A DNA stretch of 10,828 nucleotides. It comes from Egicoccus sp035462025 (lineage in GTDB: Bacteria; Actinomycetota; Nitriliruptoria; Nitriliruptorales; Nitriliruptoraceae). Shown in pieces: positions 5,691 to 10,828 of the stretch (positions within the stretch are counted from its first letter, which is position 1; each line of letters starts with the position of its first letter). The position numbers were made by a program, and so were the translations under genes. The notes beneath the pieces were generated by a model, which saw nothing but the letters and a program-made list of their open reading frames with translations, was not told where the DNA came from and searched no databases. The DNA lies in contig DATHUR010000037.1 in the NCBI GenBank assembly GCA_035462025.1, positions 1-10,828 of the forward strand, read 5' to 3'.

Positions 5691-7690
5691 TGAGTGCCAG
5701 CACCCCCCTCCCCGAACTCGACCACGGTGTCACGGCCGAGCGGGTCCAGGCCCACCTCGACGGCCGGTGGGCCGAGGTGCGCGAGATGACGCGCGAGGAG
5801 TTGCGCCACCCGTTGATGCAGCCGCGGCACGGGCTGTCGGTCGAGGAACACCGCGAACGCACCCTCGAGCAGGCGAAGCACCTGTCGAAGACCGAGGGGC
5901 CGCGGCAGCTGTTCCCGACCCAGTACGGCGGCGGCGGCGAGCTCGGTGCGGCCCTGACCGCGTTCGAGACCCTCGCCCACGGCGACCTGTCGCTGCTGGT
6001 CAAGGCCGGCGTGCAGTGGGGGTTGTTCGGCGGCGCGATCATGCAACTGGGCAACGACACCCACCGCGCCACCTACCTGCCCGACGTCATCAGCCTCGAC
6101 CTGCCCGGCTGCTTCGCGATGACCGAAACGGGCCACGGTTCGGACGTGCAGTCGCTGCGGACGACCGCGACCTTCGACGCCGACGCGCAGGAGTGGGTGA
6201 TCGACACCCCCGACGAGGACGCCCGCAAGGACTACATCGGCAACGCCGCGCGCGACGGGAGGATGGCCGCGGTGTTCGCCCAACTCGTCACCCGGGGCGA
6301 GACGCACGGCGTGCACTGCTTCCTGGTGCCGATCCGCGACGACGACGGCAACCCGATGCCCGGCGTGACGCTGGAGGACTGCGGCCACAAGGGCGGCCTC
6401 AACGGCGTCGACAACGGCCGCATCACGTTCGAACAGGTCCGCGTCCCGCGCGAGAACCTGCTCGACCGGTTCGGGCAGGTCGCCGAGGACGGCACCTACA
6501 CCAGCCCGATCGAGAACGCCGGCCGTCGCTTCTTCACCATGCTGGGCACGCTGGTGACCGGAAGGGCCAGCATCTCCGGCTCGGGACTGTCGGCGGCCAA
6601 GACCGCGCTGGCCATCGCGGTCCGCTACGCCGGTGTGCGTCGCCAGTTCAAGGCGCCGGACGCCGAGCGCGAGGTCACCCTGTTCGACTTCCGCCAGCAC
6701 CAGCGCCGCCTGCTGCCGCTGGTGGCGAGGAGCTATGCGCTGCACGCGGCGCAGGAGCACCTGATCGCCGAACTGCACGCGTCGTTCGACGTCGAACTCG
6801 ACGCCGACGAACTGCCCGACCGACGCGAGCTCGAGGCGCTCGCCGCCGGGATCAAGACCGCGACCACGTGGCACGCGACCCACGCCATCCAGACCTCCCG
6901 CGAGGCTTGTGGCGGCAACGGCTACCTGTCCGAGAACCGCCTGGTCGAGCTCAAGGCCGATACCGACATCTTCACCACGTTCGAGGGCGACAACACCGTG
7001 CTGTTGCAGCTGGTCGCCAAGGGGCTGCTGACCGACTACCGCGACGAGTTCGGCTCGCTCGACACGCTCGGCACGGTCCGCTTCGTCGCCGACCAGGTGG
7101 TCGAGACCGTCGTCGAGCGCACCGCCGCACGCCAGGTGTGGCAGTCGATCACCGGCATCGTCAGCCGCGACGAGGACACCGACCTGCACGACCGCGCCTG
7201 GCAGCTGCAGACCCTGGCGTGGCGGGAACAGCACGTCATCGCCGGCGTGGCCCGGCGGCTCAAGAAGGGCATCGACGCCGGACGCGACGCCTTCGACGTG
7301 TTCAACGAGGTCCAGGACCACGTCCTGCTCGCGGCCCAGTCGCACATCGACCGGGTGGTGCTCGAACGCTTCGCCGCCTCGGTCGAGGCATGCGAGGACC
7401 CCGAGGTCGCGGCGCTGCTCGACCGGGTCTGCGACCTCCACGCGTTGGCCACGATCGAAGCCGACCGGGGCTGGTACCTCGAACACGGTCGTTTCAACGC
7501 CCAGCGCTCCAAGGCGATCACCACCGCCGTCAACGACCTGTGCACGCAGTTGCGGCCGTTCGCGCAACTGCTGGTCGACGCCTGGGCCATCCCCGACGAG
7601 GTCGTCGCCGCGCCGATCGCGCTGGGAGCCGAGGACGAGCGCCAGCGGATGCGCGACGCCGCCGACGACGCCGCCGACGCCGCCGGCTGA
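5690..7690 (+). CDS. Acyl-CoA oxidase/dehydrogenase, ACOX-like architecture
   Basis: This 666-residue FAD enzyme should convert acyl-CoA to trans-2-enoyl-CoA. The length matches acyl-CoA oxidases (about 650-700), not ordinary dehydrogenases (about 380-400). ACOX-like features include an N-terminal segment ending at LFPTQYGGGG (74-83), the middle-domain motif CFAMTETGHGSDVQSLRTTA (141-160), DNGRITFEQVRVPRENLLDRF (241-261) with DGTYTSP after it, REACGGNGY (404-412), and TFEGDNTVL at 430-438, where Glu432 aligns with the oxidase catalytic glutamate as I recall it. Residues 460-645 form the extra helical C-terminal domain of oxidases. It does not resemble FadE5, the dehydrogenase near the mycobacterial counterpart cluster. 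Whether it passes electrons to O2 (giving H2O2) or to ETF cannot be read from sequence. The tail (656-666) is a low-complexity Asp/Ala run. It is the last gene of the operon, and its stop abuts the opposing gene. Confidence 0.9.
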   Translation: MSASTPLPELDHGVTAERVQAHLDGRWAEVREMTREELRHPLMQPRHGLSVEEHRERTLEQAKHLSKTEGPRQLFPTQYGGGGELGAALTAFETLAHGDLSLLVKAGVQWGLFGGAIMQLGNDTHRATYLPDVISLDLPGCFAMTETGHGSDVQSLRTTATFDADAQEWVIDTPDEDARKDYIGNAARDGRMAAVFAQLVTRGETHGVHCFLVPIRDDDGNPMPGVTLEDCGHKGGLNGVDNGRITFEQVRVPRENLLDRFGQVAEDGTYTSPIENAGRRFFTMLGTLVTGRASISGSGLSAAKTALAIAVRYAGVRRQFKAPDAEREVTLFDFRQHQRRLLPLVARSYALHAAQEHLIAELHASFDVELDADELPDRRELEALAAGIKTATTWHATHAIQTSREACGGNGYLSENRLVELKADTDIFTTFEGDNTVLLQLVAKGLLTDYRDEFGSLDTLGTVRFVADQVVETVVERTAARQVWQSITGIVSRDEDTDLHDRAWQLQTLAWREQHVIAGVARRLKKGIDAGRDAFDVFNEVQDHVLLAAQSHIDRVVLERFAASVEACEDPEVAALLDRVCDLHALATIEADRGWYLEHGRFNAQRSKAITTAVNDLCTQLRPFAQLLVDAWAIPDEVVAAPIALGAEDERQRMRDAADDAADAAG

Positions 7691-7697
7691 TCAGCCG
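7684..7697. repeat. 14-bp perfect palindrome spanning two convergent stop codons
   Basis: CGGCTGATCAGCCG is self-complementary and contains TGA of the plus-strand oxidase gene (7688-7690) and TGA of the minus-strand GAF-ANTAR gene (complement of 7691-7693). Both proteins therefore end in Gly-stop from the same bases. As a hairpin it would have only a five-base stem with a GATC loop, so a bidirectional terminator is possible but weak. Confidence 0.6.
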
Positions 7698-8467
7698 ACG
7701 GGTCCCGAGCCGCCGCCCCGCACGGTCGCTGCGACGATCTGCGCGGCGACGTCGTGGAGGGGGCGGCTGGTGGCCGTGGCCGTCTCGTGGAGCAGCGTGG
7801 TCGCCGTGACGGCGTCGCAGCCACGCTCGGCCATCAGGATGCCCACCGCCTGGTGCAGCACCGCGATGTCCTCGAGGCGCTCTTCGAGTTGGCGTGACAG
7901 GCGTTCGGCAGTGGTGAACGCGCGCGCGTTGGCGAGCGTGGCCGCCAGCGTCGGCGCGAGCCGATGGACCAGGTCGCGGGTGCGTTCGTCGATGCCCGCG
8001 GCGGTGTCGGCGAACAGGTTCAGCGCCCCGTAGGTCTGTCCGTTCGCCTTCAGGGCGATCCCGGCCGCGCTGAGGAAGCCCTGGCGAAGCGCCTCGTCGT
8101 TGAACGGGCCCCAGCGGGTGTCCGTGCGCACGTCGTCGACGTACTGGTCCTCGCCCGTCTCGAGCGCCTCGACGCAGGGCCCGAGGTGCAGGTCGTACTC
8201 GACGTTGTCGACCGCCACGGCCCGCTCGTCGGTCGCGACGGCGGTGGTGTAGCCGCCGTCCTCGCCGACCGTGGTGATGCTGACGGCGCTGAGTTGCGGA
8301 ACGGCGACCTTCACGCCGTCGACGACGCCCTGGAGGATCGTCTCGAGGCTGCCGGTGTCGAGCAGGAGGCCGCTGAGCCGGCTGAGCGCAGTGGCGTAGC
8401 CGACGTCCGGTTCGGTCATGAGCTCGATCAGGTCCTCGTCGGGATCCGGGGCGGCACTGCCTGGCAC
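7691..8467 (-). CDS. GAF-ANTAR domain RNA-binding regulator
   Basis: This is a 258-residue predicted cytoplasmic regulator. A GAF sensor domain spans about 25-180, with the LGPCVEALETGE and GALNLFAD blocks common in actinobacterial GAF-ANTAR proteins. An ANTAR domain spans about 190-247, containing LHQAVGILMAERGCDAVTATTLLHE and VAAQIVAATVR. ANTAR domains bind paired hairpins in nascent RNA and prevent termination. There is no receiver domain, so the signal is probably sensed by GAF; the ligand is unknown. The start GTG at 8467 is chosen because AGGAAGG sits six bases before it. An alternative GTG at 8485 adds six residues and overlaps the ATPase stop as GTGA, but lacks a Shine-Dalgarno. It is the third gene of the minus-strand operon after an ABC permease and ATPase, suggesting coordinated expression. 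Its RNA target cannot be named. Confidence 0.9.
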   Translation of the reverse strand: MPGSAAPDPDEDLIELMTEPDVGYATALSRLSGLLLDTGSLETILQGVVDGVKVAVPQLSAVSITTVGEDGGYTTAVATDERAVAVDNVEYDLHLGPCVEALETGEDQYVDDVRTDTRWGPFNDEALRQGFLSAAGIALKANGQTYGALNLFADTAAGIDERTRDLVHRLAPTLAATLANARAFTTAERLSRQLEERLEDIAVLHQAVGILMAERGCDAVTATTLLHETATATSRPLHDVAAQIVAATVRGGGSGPVG

Positions 8468-8473
8468 GGCGAA

Positions 8474-8480
8474 CCTTCCT
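8474..8480 (-). promoter_or_regulatory. Ribosome binding site AGGAAGG for the GAF-ANTAR gene
   Basis: On the minus strand AGGAAGG is followed by six bases and then GTG at 8467. This is the strongest Shine-Dalgarno on that strand near the gene and decides the start. Confidence 0.7.
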
Positions 8481-8481
8481 G

Positions 8482-9501
8482 TCACAGTAGGTGGACCCGC
8501 TCAGGGTGCAGCCGCAGCCGGACCCGCGATCCCGGTCGTTGGTCGGGTGCGACCGGCGAGGCGGGAACCTCCCATTCGCGGCCGGCCGCGGTGACGACCA
8601 GGACGCTGCGTTCGGCGGAGAAGCGGCGGCGTGCCACTTCGCCGTCCAGCCCGGGTTGCCGGTCGCCGTCGCCGGCCACCTCCAACGCGTCGGGCAGCAC
8701 CAGCAGCCGGGCCGGTCCGTCGGGTGCGTCCGCCACCGGGATCCGCCCGAAGACCGTGTCCGCGACGCCATCGGTGATCTGCGCGTCGACGATCTGGTGC
8801 AGGCCGAGGAAACGGGCAACGAACTCGTCGGCGGGTCGGCGCCACAGGACCTCGGGCGCGGCGACCTGGTGCAGCCGGCCGGCCCGCATCACCGCCACGC
8901 GGTCGGCCAGGGTGAGCGCCTCGTCCTGGTCGTGGGTGACGTACAGCACGCCGCAACCGACCCGGGCGAACACGTCGGGCAACTGGACCAGCAACTGGTC
9001 GCGCAGCGCCCGGTCGAGCGACCCGAGCGGCTCGTCGAGCATGAGCAGGCGCGGGCGCACGGCCAACGCCCGGGCCAGCGCGACGCGTTGCTGCTCACCT
9101 CCGGACAACTCCTGCACCGCGCGACGTTCGGTACCGGCGAGCTCGACCAGCGTGAGCGCCTCGCGGACGCGGGCGGCGACCTCCACCGTTGGCAGCCCCT
9201 GCATGCGCGGGCCGAAGCCGACGTTGCCGCCGACGTCGCGGTGCGGGAACAGCACGTTGTCCTGGAACATCAGGGCAACCGGACGCTGGTCGGGGCGCAG
9301 GCCGGCGAGGTCGCGGCCGTCGAGCACGATCCGGCCGTCGGCGAGCGGCTCGAGTCCGGCGACCGCCCGCAGCAGGGTCGACTTGCCGCAGCCGCTGGGA
9401 CCGAGCACGGCGACGATCTCGCCCTCGCCGACGTCGAGGTCGACGCCGTCCACCGCGGCGTGTTCGCCGTAGTGGACCCGCACACCACGCACCTCGAGCA
9501 T
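8482..9501 (-). CDS. ABC transporter ATPase, ThiQ/FbpC/PotA type
   Basis: This 339-residue ATPase powers import through the adjacent permease. It shows Walker A GPSGCGKST at 34-42, Q-loop Gln80 in MFQDNVLFPH, signature LSGGEQQRV at 132-140, Walker B LLMLDEP at 152-158, and H-loop His190 in YVTHDQDEA. Residues about 235-339 form a C-terminal extension with TOBE-like character (LLVLPDALEV, VRLRLHPERVHLL), as in iron, polyamine and sulfate ATPases. E. coli ThiQ lacks such an extension and is about 230 residues. The ATG shares its A with the permease stop, showing translational coupling. The fused two-domain partner points to the thiamine/iron(III) branch of importers. No substrate-binding protein gene is in the window; it is expected upstream on the minus strand, beyond base 10828. 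Confidence 0.92.
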   Translation of the reverse strand: MLEVRGVRVHYGEHAAVDGVDLDVGEGEIVAVLGPSGCGKSTLLRAVAGLEPLADGRIVLDGRDLAGLRPDQRPVALMFQDNVLFPHRDVGGNVGFGPRMQGLPTVEVAARVREALTLVELAGTERRAVQELSGGEQQRVALARALAVRPRLLMLDEPLGSLDRALRDQLLVQLPDVFARVGCGVLYVTHDQDEALTLADRVAVMRAGRLHQVAAPEVLWRRPADEFVARFLGLHQIVDAQITDGVADTVFGRIPVADAPDGPARLLVLPDALEVAGDGDRQPGLDGEVARRRFSAERSVLVVTAAGREWEVPASPVAPDQRPGSRVRLRLHPERVHLL

Positions 9502-10828
9502 CAGAACCGTCCCACCTGGCCGACCCGCAGCCGGTCGATCACGGCGATCGCGCCCGCTGTCACGGCCATCAGGATCGTGGCCATCGCCATCGCCTGCCCG
9601 AAGTTGGCGATCCCGGGCCGGCCGAGCAGGCGGAAGATCGCCACCGGCATCGTCGGCGTCTGGCCGCGCGCCAGGAACACGGTCGCGCCGAACTCGCCGA
9701 CCGCGATCGCGAACGAGAAGCCGGCCGCACCGAGCAGCGCCCGGCCAACGATCGGCAGGTCGACCTCACGCCACACGCGTCGTGGTGGCGCACCGAGCAC
9801 GGCAGCCGCCTCGCGCAGCCGCCGGTCGATCGAACGCAACACCGGCAGCAGCGTCCGCACCACGAACGGGACGGCGATCAGGGCCTGCGCCGCCGGGATC
9901 AGCAGCCGTGAGCCACGCAGGTCGAACGGCGGACGCGCGAGGGCGAGCAGGAACCCGAACCCGATGGTCGCGGCCGAGGTCCCCAAGGGCAGCATCAGCG
10001 CCCGGTCGAGGACGCGACCGGCCCAGCCGGGCCGGGACGCGGCCGTCGCGGCGCAGCCGCCGACGACCAGCGCGACCAGCGTGGCGGCGAGTCCGTAGAG
10101 GACCGAGTTGCGGATCGCCTCGAGCGGCGCCACGGCCAGCACCGTGTCGCGCCGGGTCCCGAACAGGGCCACATAGTGGTCGAATCCGTAGCCCGTGTCG
10201 GTGGCGAGCGAGCGTTCGACGAGCACGGCGAGCGGCAGCACCAGCAGCACCGCGATCATCGCGAGGTTGGCCGCCAGGAAGGTCCGCTCGCCCGCGGTCC
10301 GCGGGGGCCGCGCCGTCGACGCGGCACTGCGCAACGGCTGGGCGGTCACGCGGCGCTGCAGCCGCCCATAGACCAGCAACGCGACCGTCACGGCGGCCAG
10401 TTGCAACAGCGCCAGCACCGAGGCGAGCGGCAGATCGAGCAGTTGCACCGTTGCCCGGTAGATCTCGACCTCGATGGTGGCGCGGGCGACCCCGCCCAGG
10501 ATCAACACGACACCGAACGAGGTGAACGTGAACAGGAACACGATCGCCGCCGCCGACGCGACGGCCGGGCGCACGAGCGGCCACGACACCTCGCGCAGGA
10601 CCTGCCAGCGCGACGCGCCCAGCGTGCGCGCGGCCTCCTCGAGCCGTGGGTCGAGCAGGCTCCACAACCCGCCGACCGTGCGGACCACCACGGCGTAGTT
10701 GAAGAACACGTGCGCGAGCAGGATCGCGGTCACGGTCCGGCGCAGGTCGAGGGTCGGGGCGCCCTCGCCGAACACGCCGGCGAGCACGGTGTTGACCGGG
10801 CTGCGTGGGCCCAACACGGCCAGGAACG
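9501..10828 (-). CDS. ABC transporter permease, fused ThiP/FbpB type (N-terminus outside window)
   Basis: About 441 residues of a membrane permease with two fused transmembrane domains are visible. The frame continues past the window edge, and a full family member has about 520-560 residues, so roughly 100 are missing. Numbering from the codon at 10817, there are two cytoplasmic EAA loops that dock the ATPase: EAARTLGASRWQVLREVSWP at 61-80 and EAAAVLGAPPRRVWREVDLP at 336-355. Hydrophobic helices surround each, for example 29-48, 85-109, 181-200, 238-256, 275-293 and 361-380. The segment ILLAHVFFN, then SFGVVLILGG, ATIEVEIYRA and LALLQ resembles E. coli ThiP closely as I recall it, so thiamine or a related compound is the best substrate guess; ferric iron is the main alternative. 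The GTG at 10817 is probably not the true start, since coding character continues upstream of it (FLA). Confidence 0.88.
   Translation of the reverse strand, partial: FLAVLGPRSPVNTVLAGVFGEGAPTLDLRRTVTAILLAHVFFNYAVVVRTVGGLWSLLDPRLEEAARTLGASRWQVLREVSWPLVRPAVASAAAIVFLFTFTSFGVVLILGGVARATIEVEIYRATVQLLDLPLASVLALLQLAAVTVALLVYGRLQRRVTAQPLRSAASTARPPRTAGERTFLAANLAMIAVLLVLPLAVLVERSLATDTGYGFDHYVALFGTRRDTVLAVAPLEAIRNSVLYGLAATLVALVVGGCAATAASRPGWAGRVLDRALMLPLGTSAATIGFGFLLALARPPFDLRGSRLLIPAAQALIAVPFVVRTLLPVLRSIDRRLREAAAVLGAPPRRVWREVDLPIVGRALLGAAGFSFAIAVGEFGATVFLARGQTPTMPVAIFRLLGRPGIANFGQAMAMATILMAVTAGAIAVIDRLRVGQVGRF

Noticed and set aside
5684..7567. 627-codon open frame on the minus strand opposite the acyl-CoA oxidase gene
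   Set aside because: It mirrors codon positions of the real gene, shows no recognisable domain, and is explained by high third-position GC.
7964..9472. Long plus-strand frame across the GAF-ANTAR and ATPase genes
   Set aside because: It spans two well-supported minus-strand genes, and its product is low-complexity Ser/Arg/Thr sequence with no domain.
10815..10817. GTG as the true start of the permease
   Set aside because: Coding sequence continues in frame to the window edge, and the family needs about 100 more N-terminal residues.

Overview
The window is very GC-rich, gene-dense DNA with short or overlapping gene junctions and GTG starts, as is typical of Actinomycetota. Its core is a lipid-metabolism block whose products resemble mycobacterial FadA2, FabG4 and HtdX. 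The rest of the content does not fix a genus. A deep-branching non-mycobacterial actinobacterium is a reasonable guess, but it is inference only.

Layout, plus strand first. (1) 1-846 is the C-terminal part of a GH1 beta-glycosidase cut by the window edge. (2) 846-1898 is a LacI-family repressor whose start overlaps the GH1 stop, so it is probably the dedicated regulator of a sugar-utilisation operon lying mostly upstream. (3) 1899-2119 is the only real intergenic gap. It holds a perfect 10-bp-arm inverted repeat, several TGACG repeats, a weak promoter candidate and a good ribosome binding site. (4) 2120-7690 is a tight four-gene operon: FadA2-type thiolase, FabG4-type two-domain ketoacyl reductase, HtdX-type double-hotdog MaoC dehydratase/hydratase, and a 666-residue acyl-CoA oxidase-type flavoprotein.

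Minus strand, read right to left: (5) a fused two-domain ABC permease of the ThiP/FbpB type (9501-10828, N-terminus off the window), (6) its ATPase (8482-9501, overlapping by one base), and (7) a GAF-ANTAR regulator (7691-8467) directly downstream. The two gene blocks converge with their stop codons back to back inside a 14-bp perfect palindrome.

How the genes work together: the four-gene operon encodes one enzyme for each step of a fatty acyl-CoA beta-oxidation turn: oxidation, hydration, 3-hydroxy oxidation and thiolysis. The hydratase is of the MaoC type and the dehydrogenase of the SDR/FabG type, families that normally handle (3R)-hydroxyacyl thioesters. With an acyl-CoA oxidase-like first enzyme, the set resembles the eukaryotic peroxisomal route (ACOX, multifunctional enzyme 2, thiolase) more than the FadE/FadB/FadA route. 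That comparison is the most interesting hypothesis in the window. No CRISPR array, tRNA, rRNA, insertion sequence or prophage gene was seen.
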